NCBI GenBank assembly: GCA_049692255.1
Contig: JBAVOR010000006.1
Coordinates: 11,279 to 75,278, forward strand
DNA length: 64,000 bases
Reading direction: 5' to 3'
From: JBAVOR01 sp049692255
Lineage (GTDB): Bacteria; Babelota; Babeliae; Babelales; JACPOV01
A program made the position numbers and the translations under genes. Below, piece by piece: positions 51,886 through 60,965 of the stretch; within the stretch, counting starts at the first letter, position 1, and each line of letters starts with the position of its first letter. Under the pieces are notes generated by a model, which worked only from the letters and a program-made list of their open reading frames with translations, was not told the origin of the DNA and ran no database searches.

Positions 51886-53973
51886 CTAAGACCCGTTATA
51901 TACCACTCGATTTGCTCCATGGGTATTTTTGTAGGCATTAATGCAACCGCGCACACCGTATGAGCAAAGCTGTGCAGATTCGATGCTTAATCCAGCACAA
52001 ACCAACGCAGACCCTATATAGACAGGTGCTAGGCCGCCATTTTGCTGTTGCAAAGATTGCCGCGCTTTTAGTGCACATAATCCCGTTGCAAGGCTAAACC
52101 CACATGAAACTGCATTAAAGAATGCAGTTGGTGCCGCATATACGGCACATGCATGCTTTAACCGTTGCCAAGCTGGTATATATTCTATCTCTTTTTTTAT
52201 TTCTTTGACTGCTCGATCAGTATTATTGGTAAGAATGGTTTTTTTATCAAAATAGATTGTTCGTTTTTGCAAAGGTTTCCATTGTATTGGGTAAGAAAAT
52301 AATTTCTGGCGCGCAAGCTCCTTGATGGAAGAATTTGTAAATGTAATATTGCGCGCATTTAATGCCTGTATATCACGTACATTCAAAACATCTATTGAAG
52401 AGTGGTCAATTTCTACGCCTTGAAACTGTTCAGAAAGCGTATGCAACGCTGGCAATAGTTGAGTATGGATCAAATGAGCGTCAGCAATCTTGAAAAAATC
52501 TTTCATATTATGTGGGCGCCGGTATTCATACGATAAGCGTAACGAGTCAGATCCTGTTTTGGGTACTGCTAAAACCATCCCATTATTGGTGATTGATTTC
52601 ACAAAACAATGGTTAATCTTAAAAAATCTTCCAACTAGCTGCATTTTGGCGATATCAGTCAACTCAAAGTTATCAAACGAACAGTTATCGAAATGCAGAT
52701 ATGATTTATAAGGCATTACCGATGCAAGCTGCATTAATTGTTGAGAAGATGATATACCCATGTCACGCATGCACAGCTGGTACGGAACCAAAGCACTACC
52801 ACTATCAACTTTCTGTATAGAATTGAACAGTACCGGTTTTTTGGATAACATTATTTCTTTGAGACCTACCTTGAAAGCATCAATTGAACAGTTGGTTAGA
52901 TACGCCGGTACGGGCAACTGCACAAATGCATCCCAATCGAGTCGAGAGCACCGGCTGTTTATCGCAGCTACCTCATATGCGGAATATTGTTTGGCCATTA
53001 AACTCAGCAACTGTGTAGTAAATAAACCGCTGCGTAGAACTAATTTTTTTTTACCATCTATTGTATGTTCAGTTGACAGCGTAGTAATAACATCCAGCGT
53101 AAGCACTGGCTTTTCATTATTGGTCAAAACACCTATACACTCTTTTATTTTACACTCTTGCTGCAGTAAAGCACTCAAAGGGGTCTTTAAGTTACATCGT
53201 TCTATAACAACTGATCCAGAAATATCCATTTCATGCAATAATTTCGGCAACCAGTCAGCATTTGTAATAGAAGCATCTGCTATGGATACGCGAGATATGC
53301 GCCATGCATATTTCTTGTTTTGTGTTTTTAATTCTTGTATAAAGCTGTTACGCATCCACAGAGGAATCTTTTTAGAATGTGCAGAAGAAAATAACCGATG
53401 AACAGAATCTGGAGTATCCACTGGATCACGCCAAATAACAGTATATCCCGGAAGGATATGAAGAATATCTTTGCCATCTTTGTCTTTCTGTACTGCAGCT
53501 TGGATCTGCGAGGTATCTACTCCCCAATAATCCAATATGTTATATCTACAATCAGTGAACGCAGTTGGGTTAACATCCTCGCTCTTACTCAAAAATATGT
53601 TATAAACGTACTTCACTATACTGATACTACGCTTAATAAACTTATTCCAACGCCCCTTCTTATTAATAACATCTAAGATATGTAACACTTCTTCTATTTC
53701 TTCTGTGCTATAGCCGGGCTTTTGGTCAACATTCAAATCTCGCGTCATATCACTTTTTAGCTGATCATCAGTACCAATCCAGGCATATTCTTCTAAATTT
53801 CTAAAATACTCAACACGCCTCTTTAATCGTTCATATTCTTGCGTATTGAGCTGAACAGTTCCATTGGTACAAATAAAAGTAAATGCTGATTTATTTTTAT
53901 TATTGTCAATATCCATACTCAGTGCCCCTAGTGGCACTAAAAAAAAGAATATAAAAAAAAATAACTTAGTCAC
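51886..53973 (-). CDS. Large exported protein with BTB-like N-terminus, paralogue A
   Basis: This 695-residue protein has signal peptide MTKLFFFIFFFLVPLGALSM. Residues about 30-155 resemble a BTB/POZ layout: FTFICTNGTVQLNTQEYERL, then RVEYFRNLEEY, a helix STEEIEEVLHILDVI, and NILDYWGVDTSQIQ where BTB domains have their AxYLxI helix. The rest has leucine-rich-like strand repeats (FKINHCFVKSITNN, IDHSSIDVLNVRDIQALNAR) and two hydrophobic segments near 625-680. The adjacent gene at 53985 has the same N-terminal plan. Host-directed action is possible; no experimental analogue is known to me. Confidence 0.62.
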   Translation of the reverse strand: MTKLFFFIFFFLVPLGALSMDIDNNKNKSAFTFICTNGTVQLNTQEYERLKRRVEYFRNLEEYAWIGTDDQLKSDMTRDLNVDQKPGYSTEEIEEVLHILDVINKKGRWNKFIKRSISIVKYVYNIFLSKSEDVNPTAFTDCRYNILDYWGVDTSQIQAAVQKDKDGKDILHILPGYTVIWRDPVDTPDSVHRLFSSAHSKKIPLWMRNSFIQELKTQNKKYAWRISRVSIADASITNADWLPKLLHEMDISGSVVIERCNLKTPLSALLQQECKIKECIGVLTNNEKPVLTLDVITTLSTEHTIDGKKKLVLRSGLFTTQLLSLMAKQYSAYEVAAINSRCSRLDWDAFVQLPVPAYLTNCSIDAFKVGLKEIMLSKKPVLFNSIQKVDSGSALVPYQLCMRDMGISSSQQLMQLASVMPYKSYLHFDNCSFDNFELTDIAKMQLVGRFFKINHCFVKSITNNGMVLAVPKTGSDSLRLSYEYRRPHNMKDFFKIADAHLIHTQLLPALHTLSEQFQGVEIDHSSIDVLNVRDIQALNARNITFTNSSIKELARQKLFSYPIQWKPLQKRTIYFDKKTILTNNTDRAVKEIKKEIEYIPAWQRLKHACAVYAAPTAFFNAVSCGFSLATGLCALKARQSLQQQNGGLAPVYIGSALVCAGLSIESAQLCSYGVRGCINAYKNTHGANRVVYNGS

Positions 53974-53984
53974 GTGTTCTTTCG

Positions 53985-55469
53985 TTACTTGTTATTACTA
54001 TTCAAAAGACTCTGGTATAGAGTGATCAAATCACCCGAATGCATTTTTATATCACCATTTTTTATATGTATGTTTCGTCGTTCGCCAAATTCGGATCTTA
54101 GTTCAAGCTCCACCGGATTCTGAGAAATCGGTTCTGCATGAGGAGCGATAAGCTCTTGCCTATCATGCATGAGTGGCCCATAAATCTTTATCCATACATT
54201 CATCCAAACCTTGCTGCGTTGTTTTCTAAATAATTCAACAATATCAAGCAACTTAGCTTCTTTGCAGGTTATGCGGCTCAGATAATGTGATTGAGATACG
54301 TGATCCTGCAATACTATTGCATCATGCAATGTGGCTACACTTACTTGAATATCTTTTTGTGTCATATCAAAAGTCTCATCATTGCCACCGAGTGGTACAA
54401 GGGATGATATTTCATTCTTTTCAAACTCTATTTCTTTCACTGCACTTTTCGTTATATAAAGAGAACCACCCAACGTGTGCAATGCCTGCAGAGCAGCCCA
54501 ATCAAGAGTTGGTATTGTACTTTTTTCAATCTCTATATAGAACGGTTTCTGTTGCAATTCGTCCGCTAATCTCTGCAATGCTCTCCTTGAGACGACAAGA
54601 CCTATCAACGTAAAAGAATCTGGGCGTCCAAAACCACCCGCGTTAAACTGAATGCATCGAGCAAAACCTTTCTTTAAGCGCAAAAGAGCTTCGCTGCGCG
54701 GCTCACTATCATCATACATAGGATCGAAAATAGTTCCTGTACATTTTTTTATATTCAGCGTACGAGACACGCGCAGTAATTGCATTAATTCGTTTAATGC
54801 GAGATTTAAATGGCAATCTTCAATATGTATAGCGAGGTCATTCGAACCAGCATTAAAAGGCATACCATGCAAAGCATAAAGCCCGCATAAGTGTCCATAA
54901 GAAACGCATTGCTTGTTATCTTGTCTTTTTTCTTGTGCGTCTTGCTGTTCTTCTTCATATAATTCAATAGTACGAATATAGCGTTTTCCTTGCTCTGTCC
55001 AATGAAATGTATATCCAGCCCTAAAGGAACCACCCTTGATAAAACCAATATATGGTTCGCACGATAAATAATATGCCAACTTAAAACAGTTATTTATTTG
55101 GGCATGGTGCTCTGAATATTTTTTTGTCGAATAATGCTCTTTTTCATTCGTAAAGAAATCGGATTTATAAATATCATAGGTGTTTAACAGTGTTTCAACA
55201 TCTTTTTTAGCATACGCATATTCACCGCTGTTTAATATAGATACTGCACCATTGGGCATATTAGATACAAGAGTCTGTCTAGCAAAAAATGGAGTTCGTT
55301 TCTGTAATCGCGCATGCTGTTCATCATCTAAAGCAACTAGCCCATCGGTACATTGAAATATAAACCGTGGTTTATATTGTTGGAAAATTTCTTCCTGCTT
55401 GTCCGCGCCATGCATGTTCGATGATACACAGCATAAAAACAGGGCTATACATTTAAAAAATAGGCGCAT
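53985..55469 (-). CDS. Exported protein with BTB-like N-terminus, paralogue B
   Basis: This 494-residue protein has a signal peptide (MRLFFKCIALFLCCVSSNMH). Its N-terminal part (FIFQCTDGLVALDDEQHARL, RTPFFARQTLVSN, KKDVETLLNTYDIY, FKLAYYLSCEP) parallels paralogue A and follows the BTB order of strand, helix, exposed loop, helix, ALxYL helix. The later part has strand-turn repeats (IHIEDCHLNLALNELMQLLR; KPFYIEIEKSTIPTLDWAAL) like leucine-rich repeats of irregular type. It lies 11 bases upstream of paralogue A, so the two are co-transcribed. The function is unknown. Confidence 0.62.
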   Translation of the reverse strand: MRLFFKCIALFLCCVSSNMHGADKQEEIFQQYKPRFIFQCTDGLVALDDEQHARLQKRTPFFARQTLVSNMPNGAVSILNSGEYAYAKKDVETLLNTYDIYKSDFFTNEKEHYSTKKYSEHHAQINNCFKLAYYLSCEPYIGFIKGGSFRAGYTFHWTEQGKRYIRTIELYEEEQQDAQEKRQDNKQCVSYGHLCGLYALHGMPFNAGSNDLAIHIEDCHLNLALNELMQLLRVSRTLNIKKCTGTIFDPMYDDSEPRSEALLRLKKGFARCIQFNAGGFGRPDSFTLIGLVVSRRALQRLADELQQKPFYIEIEKSTIPTLDWAALQALHTLGGSLYITKSAVKEIEFEKNEISSLVPLGGNDETFDMTQKDIQVSVATLHDAIVLQDHVSQSHYLSRITCKEAKLLDIVELFRKQRSKVWMNVWIKIYGPLMHDRQELIAPHAEPISQNPVELELRSEFGERRNIHIKNGDIKMHSGDLITLYQSLLNSNNK

Positions 55470-55622
55470 ATATTCTTTCGTTACCTATAAAATACAAAAA
55501 GACAGCAAAATTATACCATACGCCACGCTAAAAAAATACCTGATAATAGGCGCTTTTTTAACTTTATCGATTTTCGGGTATACTTATTGTTATACTATCT
55601 CAATTCAAGAAAGTTACTTTGT

Positions 55623-56381
55623 ATGAAATTTGTCAGCGCTATTCCTGCTAACCAAGAACTAAAGACAGTTGCACGTTTAAAAGATGCCCATGAGCGTTAT
55701 CAGAGAAAACAGTTTGTAGCTGAAGGGCTACGCACGTGCCAGGCCATTATTGAAGCTGGCGTAGAACCCAAATTATTGTTCGTCACTGACAAAATGCTTG
55801 AAAAAGTACCGCAAGATATCAACCGTGAAGTAGTACGGTTAATTAAAGAAGACGACTTAAAAAAAATAAGCCATTCTACTACACCAAGCGGCATGTTGGG
55901 GGTATTTCCTATGCCTTCCGCACCGGAACCTGCTCAGCTAACGAGCGGCATCGTATTGGTAGGCATCAGTGACCCGGGTAACATGGGCACTCTAATTCGC
56001 ACCTGCGTTGCTTTAGGCAAAAAATCAATTGTGTTAATTGATGGGGCTGATGTCTTTAATAGCAAGGTAGTACAAGCCTCTGCTGGTGCTATTGCCCAAG
56101 CGCAGTTGTTTAAGCTTAGCTGGCAAGAACTGGTGCAATACAAAAAAGACCTGCCTCTTATTGGGCTAGTCGTTGAAAACGGAGAACCATTACACAAACT
56201 TGGTGCTATGCCCGATAGTCTCTTAGTTATTGGCAGCGAAGCCCACGGCATCCCCGGAAATTATATTCGTGATTGCCAAAAGAAGGTGACCATTGCTATG
56301 CCCGGCAATGCAGAAAGCTTAAATGCTGCTATTGCTGGCTCCATTGCCATGTATACACTGTGGTCTGCAACGGGCAAATAA
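55623..56381 (+). CDS. TrmH/SpoU-family RNA methyltransferase
   Basis: This SPOUT enzyme of about 252 residues starts with a substrate-binding domain (KFVSAIPANQELKTVARLKD; QFVAEGLRTCQAIIE). It carries the three knot motifs: motif 1 VGISDPGNMGTLIRTCVALG, motif 2 LLVIGSEAHGIPGN, and motif 3 MPGNAESLNAAIAGSIAMY. These methylate 2'-O-ribose in rRNA or tRNA with SAM. The ATG at 55623 fits the family N-terminus better than an upstream ATG at 55587. The target nucleotide cannot be told; RlmB- and TsnR-like members share this plan. Confidence 0.9.
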   Translation: MKFVSAIPANQELKTVARLKDAHERYQRKQFVAEGLRTCQAIIEAGVEPKLLFVTDKMLEKVPQDINREVVRLIKEDDLKKISHSTTPSGMLGVFPMPSAPEPAQLTSGIVLVGISDPGNMGTLIRTCVALGKKSIVLIDGADVFNSKVVQASAGAIAQAQLFKLSWQELVQYKKDLPLIGLVVENGEPLHKLGAMPDSLLVIGSEAHGIPGNYIRDCQKKVTIAMPGNAESLNAAIAGSIAMYTLWSATGK

Positions 56382-56431
56382 GTGCTCTCTAAAAAATTAG
56401 CGTAGCGAGCAACAAATAGTTGCAATTATTC

Positions 56432-56460
56432 TTGACAAAAGGAGGCTGAACTTATACTAT
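56432..56460 (+). promoter_or_regulatory. Promoter for tRNA-Lys
   Basis: A perfect TTGACA (56432-56437), a 17-base spacer and TACTAT (56455-56460). The tRNA starts 38 bases further on, so a short leader would be removed by RNase P. Confidence 0.65.
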
Positions 56461-56498
56461 TTATACATCTTTTTTATGCTGTAATGGCCTAAAAATAG

Positions 56499-56574
56499 GA
56501 GCCGGTAGCTCAGGCGGTAGAGCAACAGCCTTTTAAGCTGTGGGTCGTTGGTTCGAGTCCAACCCGGCTCACCA
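56499..56574 (+). tRNA. tRNA-Lys (anticodon UUU)
   Basis: 76 nt. The acceptor GAGCCGG pairs with CCGGCTC; the discriminator is A and CCA is encoded. The anticodon loop CTTTTAA gives UUU, and the T-loop GTTCGAGTC is present. Confidence 0.97.
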
Positions 56575-56590
56575 ACCTACGCCAAGGCTA

Positions 56591-56602
56591 CGGTTGGCAT
56601 GG
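56591..56602 (+). repeat. 12-base motif after tRNA-Lys, repeated after tRNA-Glu
   Basis: CGGTTGGCATGG occurs here and again at 56849-56860. The 14 bases before each copy are also similar, so the repeated unit is about 26 bases. Each copy follows a tRNA gene. Confidence 0.5.
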
Positions 56603-56649
56603 CCAGTTAATTGTGCTTACGCTAACAAATAATTGCGTAGGTTGTCCGC

Positions 56650-56686
56650 CGAAGTTTACCGAGCTGGGAGGCCCGGATAAACGAAG
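56650..56686. repeat. 37-nt hairpin repeat, copy 2, between two tRNA genes
   Basis: It has the same length and ends as the copy at 34625-34661 and matches it at 30 of 37 bases. The stem has TTTA against TAAA where copy 1 has CTTG against TAGG. These are compensatory changes, and the loop is GGGA. Confidence 0.7.
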
Positions 56687-56729
56687 GCTGGACCGGCACA
56701 TGGCAAAGCCTGCACATTTGAATTTATAC

Positions 56730-56807
56730 GTCCCTATCGTCTAGTCTGGTCCAGGACATCGCCCTTTCACGGCGAAAACAGCGGTTCGAATCCGCTTAGG
56801 GACGCCA
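56730..56807 (+). tRNA. tRNA-Glu (anticodon UUC)
   Basis: 78 nt. The acceptor GTCCCTA pairs with TAGGGAC; the discriminator is G and CCA is encoded. The anticodon loop CTTTCAC gives UUC, and the T-loop GTTCGAATC is present. It is probably read from the tRNA-Lys promoter. Confidence 0.97.
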
Positions 56808-56952
56808 GTCTTCGCTCGTTACACGAGCTTTCTACTTTGCTAAAACTTCGGTTGGCATGGGCAGCACTACTGCCTTTGAAAAATACCTTAAATCTTGCTC
56901 AGGGGTTGCATTTGCCAAAAAACGATTGCGGTAAATTTTGAGGATACATAAT

Positions 56953-57378
56953 ATGTATATATTAAATAAGTTCTTTAACACTATCGGCATGCTTTATTTT
57001 ATCAGAATGCTGTTTGTTCTTATAGAAATAGTATGTGCCTGGGGTATAGGTAAAGCACCTCATTATTTAATGTATCGCGAATATGAAATTCTGGTATATG
57101 TGCTAATGGGAACAATCATAAGTATAGCTTTGGATCCATATATGGATGATATGTTTATTAATCACGGCCCCAATGGTCCCATGAAAAATATTTCTCCTGA
57201 TACTGCGCAAGGCGAATATATCAGAACCGTGGGAAAGATTGGTTTTTTCATTGGCATAACAATTACCTATAGCTATATATATTATCTCGATATTACAATA
57301 TTATTGGGAATAATATTTTCTATGAGTATCATGGGTGTACTCATGCAAGCCATACAAGATTACCGTAATAAGATATAA
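56953..57378 (+). CDS. Integral membrane protein, unknown
   Basis: This protein of about 141 residues has four hydrophobic segments (near 10-32, 45-62, 93-110 and 112-132). Polar loops include DPYMDDMFINHGPNGPMKNI. The ATG at 56953 follows GAGGATACATAAT; an upstream TTG at 56938 is less likely. No transporter or enzyme motif is seen. It stands alone after the tRNA pair. Confidence 0.55.
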   Translation: MYILNKFFNTIGMLYFIRMLFVLIEIVCAWGIGKAPHYLMYREYEILVYVLMGTIISIALDPYMDDMFINHGPNGPMKNISPDTAQGEYIRTVGKIGFFIGITITYSYIYYLDITILLGIIFSMSIMGVLMQAIQDYRNKI

Positions 57379-57464
57379 AAAAATCCAGTTAGTTCAAGAT
57401 GTATTAGCAACAGGGGTTTAAGTTAAATTTGACACGTTCAAAAAATAAATTTTATGATACATGC

Positions 57465-58337
57465 ATGATTATTCAAAAAAGTTTGTTTCTATCGATTATT
57501 CTTGTATGTACGTTGCAGTCTCTGTGCGCAGTGCCACTCGCAGAACAGTTCAAGCAGGCAGGGTATGTAGAGCTATGCGATACCGAGCATGGCACTAAGA
57601 ACTTTGACTCTTTGTATGCATACTTTGACGAGTTCATTACATTTCTTCAAACAAATCCAGGCTTTGCACACAAATTGTACAGCGCAAAAGAACGGTTTAT
57701 TCGCTCAAAAGTAAGGAATTATTATTCCACTGACTTTTTCGGTTTCTACGACGAATCTGCCATAGCAGGAAGGGGCCAGATCTCTTTTTATTATTCACCC
57801 CATTTTCATGAATTTATTTTTTCACATTATCCAGAACTAACCACAATTGGAGAAATCACCCGCTTTCTTCAAGCCTGCTTTGAGATTCAAAAACCGTACG
57901 GAGATTTGTTCAACAAAGCGGCTACCGAATTAGGCTTGGAAACGATTTTTTCTTCGCAGCACAGCCAGCCCCCTATCCTTTTCAAAGTAATCAAATATCT
58001 CCCTTCTTACATTGCCACAAAACCCCATTACGATGGAACTGCATTTTCCCTTTTTCTTGATAGCACTGACAACCAATCACTGCTTCTTTCCCCCTATAAA
58101 TCATCTTTCACAGTTGATGATTTCTTTTCTCTCGAAAGAAAGTTTCCTCGTCGGTATACCCAAAATTCTATCGTACTCATTCCAGGTACGCTTTTGACGG
58201 AGTTTTCTATCTATCCAACACCGCATATTGTCACACATCGTGGCACAACTCGCTACGCAGCAATTGCATTCGCCATGCGGCCTCACTACAATGCGAGACA
58301 TAAAGAACTTTCTGCTCTTCCACGCTTTAACCGTTGA
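57465..58337 (+). CDS. Exported 2OG-Fe(II) dioxygenase-like protein
   Basis: This protein of about 290 residues begins MIIQKSLFLSIILVCTLQSL, a signal peptide; a TTG 36 bases upstream opens the same frame. The C-terminal half has the isopenicillin-N-synthase-like double-stranded helix: PHYDGTAFSLFL with H-x-D (His188, Asp190), NSIVLIPGTLLTEFS, PTPH with the distal His254, and HRGTTRYAAIAF, with an Arg near 263 at the 2-oxoglutarate position. These enzymes hydroxylate or oxidise small molecules or proteins with Fe(II) and 2-oxoglutarate. A signal peptide is unusual because 2-oxoglutarate is cytosolic. The substrate is unknown. Confidence 0.7.
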   Translation: MIIQKSLFLSIILVCTLQSLCAVPLAEQFKQAGYVELCDTEHGTKNFDSLYAYFDEFITFLQTNPGFAHKLYSAKERFIRSKVRNYYSTDFFGFYDESAIAGRGQISFYYSPHFHEFIFSHYPELTTIGEITRFLQACFEIQKPYGDLFNKAATELGLETIFSSQHSQPPILFKVIKYLPSYIATKPHYDGTAFSLFLDSTDNQSLLLSPYKSSFTVDDFFSLERKFPRRYTQNSIVLIPGTLLTEFSIYPTPHIVTHRGTTRYAAIAFAMRPHYNARHKELSALPRFNR

Positions 58338-58410
58338 ATAATTATTTTTTACACCATATGATGCTAAAAAAATAGTAATACGTTTTTAAAAAAAGAAGAG
58401 AGAGAAATAA

Positions 58411-59745
58411 ATGTGCAAAGGTAACTATTGGATTTTTCTTTTTATTTTCATTCCTCATTCAGCGTACTCCTTAACAACACTCCATGTTACCGCAAGCTCA
58501 GATAATAACCCAGGAGGCATGGGAGAGGTAGGGGATCTAAGATATTGTTTGAATTCGATGAATATCGATTTAAACACTATACCCGATGATTATGCTATAG
58601 TTTTCGATTTCCCAATGACTATTCAACTCAATGGAATTCTGCCGCTTATTAACAATTCTCCAAATCCCGTAAGTATCACTATTGGCAATCCAGGCCCTAT
58701 ACCCACCGTTATCATTGACGGTAGCAATGGCGCCTACAGTGGATTTTTTATTCCCACCGGGAATGTGACAATCCAAAACATACAGTTTCAAAATCTGTCT
58801 GCAAAAGGAGGGGCGGGTGGTGATGGCATTTCGGGCGGCGGCGGCGGTATGGGTGCTGGAGGAGCCATTTACGCACCTCACTTGTTTTTCAATAACCCGG
58901 ACCCCGTAATCACCTTGATAAACGTATCGATCGAAAGCTGCTCCGCTATTGGTGGCAAAGGGGGAAATTATTTAGGTTCTTCTGCTACCGGCAATGAAGG
59001 AGGCGGTGCTGGTGGCGGTTTTAGTGGCAATGGTGGTTCTATTACCACACTAGGAATCACTGGCGGTGCTGGTGGGGGCGGTTTTGGTGGAGACGGTGGC
59101 AATGTTACTCTTTCAACCACCGATTCGGCGGGCGGCGGGGGTGGCGGTGGTGGGGGTATTGGATCACGTGCACCAACAAGCTTTACGCCAAGTAATCTAG
59201 GAACAGGAGGCTCAGACCAGAACTCCGGAAACAATGGAAATGGTCATGGTATCGCAACTAACGCTGGTTCAGGAGCAGGAGGTTATACTGGCGGAAGCAA
59301 TGCGGGAGGTGGCGGCGGCGGAGACGACATGACAGGATCGGGAGTTATTGGCGGTGGGGGTGGCGGAAGTTTGGGATCGACTGGCCAGCAGCCTATCGGT
59401 ACAATACCACCGGGCGGAGGCATTCTGCCTTCTGGTGGAGCCGGCGGAGATGGCGGCGGCGGCGGTGGCGGTGGTATTGTAACAACAAATACTACCAATG
59501 ATATTGATGGACAAGCAGGAAATGGTGGCTATGGTGGTGGTGGCGGCGGTGGTGCTGGTACTGGCGCCTATGATAACGATTATACGGTACGGGGTGGATC
59601 TGGTGGAATCGGCGGCGGTGGGGGCGGAGGGGGCGTTAATCAATCGGGTATGACCTCAGCAGATGGCGGAAGCTCCCTTGGCGGAGGGGGTGGTGCTGGT
59701 GGTGGACCATCGAATGGCTTGGGGGAACTGATACAGGAAATTTAG
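58411..59745 (+). CDS. Glycine-rich beta-helix surface protein, 5' part before frameshift
   Basis: Residues 1-21 form a signal peptide (FLFIFIPHSAYS). The N-domain follows the extracellular parallel beta-helix pattern (LHVTASSDNNPGG, GDLRYCLNSMN, AIVFDFPM, VTIQNIQFQNLSAKGGAGG). It then becomes extremely Gly-rich (about residues 140-430), with GGG blocks and AGGAIYA-type turns. The frame ends at TAG 59743-59745, but the -1 frame continues the same Gly-rich coding and leads into the next ORF. The switch point is TTGGGGG (59719-59725). The whole product would be about 845 residues. Confidence 0.75.
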   Translation: MCKGNYWIFLFIFIPHSAYSLTTLHVTASSDNNPGGMGEVGDLRYCLNSMNIDLNTIPDDYAIVFDFPMTIQLNGILPLINNSPNPVSITIGNPGPIPTVIIDGSNGAYSGFFIPTGNVTIQNIQFQNLSAKGGAGGDGISGGGGGMGAGGAIYAPHLFFNNPDPVITLINVSIESCSAIGGKGGNYLGSSATGNEGGGAGGGFSGNGGSITTLGITGGAGGGGFGGDGGNVTLSTTDSAGGGGGGGGGIGSRAPTSFTPSNLGTGGSDQNSGNNGNGHGIATNAGSGAGGYTGGSNAGGGGGGDDMTGSGVIGGGGGGSLGSTGQQPIGTIPPGGGILPSGGAGGDGGGGGGGGIVTTNTTNDIDGQAGNGGYGGGGGGGAGTGAYDNDYTVRGGSGGIGGGGGGGGVNQSGMTSADGGSSLGGGGGAGGGPSNGLGELIQEI

Positions 59746-60947
59746 GTGGAGGAACAGGAGGAATTGGGGCTAACACCTTCGGAGCTGGCGGCGGCGGCGG
59801 TGGTGGTGGCAGTGGCTTGGGTGGCGCTATCTTTATTGATAGTGGTTTGAACTTCACAATCCAAGCAATCCCCGGCATTCCAACCATTTTTAATACAGCA
59901 AATAATACGACACAAGCAGGGACTAGTGGAACTGGCGGCAATGGTGGCGGTACGGCTGGCACCGATGGATCAGCATTGGGAAATAGTATTTTCTTACGCA
60001 CAGGTTCTTCACTCACGTTATTGGCACAAAATACGAATGATCTTTTGACGCTCGGCGAGCAAGTAGCGTTTACCGATGATACCATTTTTGGCGGAACCGG
60101 CACCAATATTTTTGTCAGAGGCAATGGGACTATTGTGTATAATGGAACAACCGATTACCAAGGAACTATTTTGATCGACAATGCGAACTTCAAAGTGAAT
60201 GGAGCAATCCAGACAGCCCCGATCTATGTCTGTAGAAATATTAGCTTTAGTGCGCAAAGAGGTACCTTGAGTGGTGTGGGAGCCTTGACCGGGAATGTCT
60301 TTGCCAATTCTGGAACAATCTCACCAGACACAGGAGGAACGCTCATCCTTGGCAACTTGATTCTGAGTTCAGCCAATTCAGGTGCTCTCGGCAGTCTTGT
60401 GCATATCGAAATAAATTCGAGCGGGACTTCCTTAGTTTCCGTTACTGGGCCAGCAACATTAGCGGGCGTCTTGGAAATCAATCTAGATCAAACTACTCAG
60501 CCAGGAACATATACCATTCTCACTTCGTCTGGTATTACTGGCACTTTTGATGCGATCACCTTTACGGGAGCAACTCCGAACTATTCACTCTCATATTTGC
60601 CTATCGGAAATCCTACGTTCGTACAGTTCGATTTGTTAAGTCCACCTCCCCCACCACCTCCTTCAAACAGTGTAAAACCACCATCGAATTTTCAAGGGGT
60701 GCAAAAGAAAAATAACTTTGGGCTCGAATATGAACTCTATAACCAATTAACATGGACACTGAGCCCATCACCCCAGGTTACTGGTTATTTTATCTATCGT
60801 GATGGAAAGAAAATTGCAACAGTAAATAGTTTTACCGATACCTATCAAGATCATAACCAGCCGCTTGGTGTTTTGGCAGTGTATTTGTTAACTGCATTTG
60901 ATCGCACAAGAAATGTAAGCTCGCCGGTTACCGTTACCGTCCCCTGA
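59726..60947 (+). CDS. Glycine-rich beta-helix surface protein, 3' part after frameshift
   Basis: In the -1 frame after the G5 run, Gly-rich coding continues (GGIGANTFGAGGGGGGGGSG). An autotransporter passenger-like region follows (LLTLGEQVAFTDDTIFGGTG, GTLSGVGALTGNVFANSGTI, LVSVTGPATLAGVLEINLDQ). After that come a Pro-rich linker (eight prolines) and a fibronectin III-like domain at the C-terminus (LTWTLSPSPQVTGYFIYRDG). No barrel domain is present on this part; the next gene encodes a small barrel. No good independent start was found, so this is probably the second half of one gene. Confidence 0.7.
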
Positions 60948-60965
60948 AATTAAAAGGATACGAGT

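Noticed and set aside
58800..59830. Glycine-rich DNA considered as a tandem repeat or CRISPR-like array
   Set aside because: GGN codons vary and no fixed repeat unit or spacing is present; no CRISPR array was seen anywhere in the window.
58968..60124. Proline-rich frames on the minus strand
   Set aside because: They are antisense shadows of the GGN codons in the glycine-rich protein.
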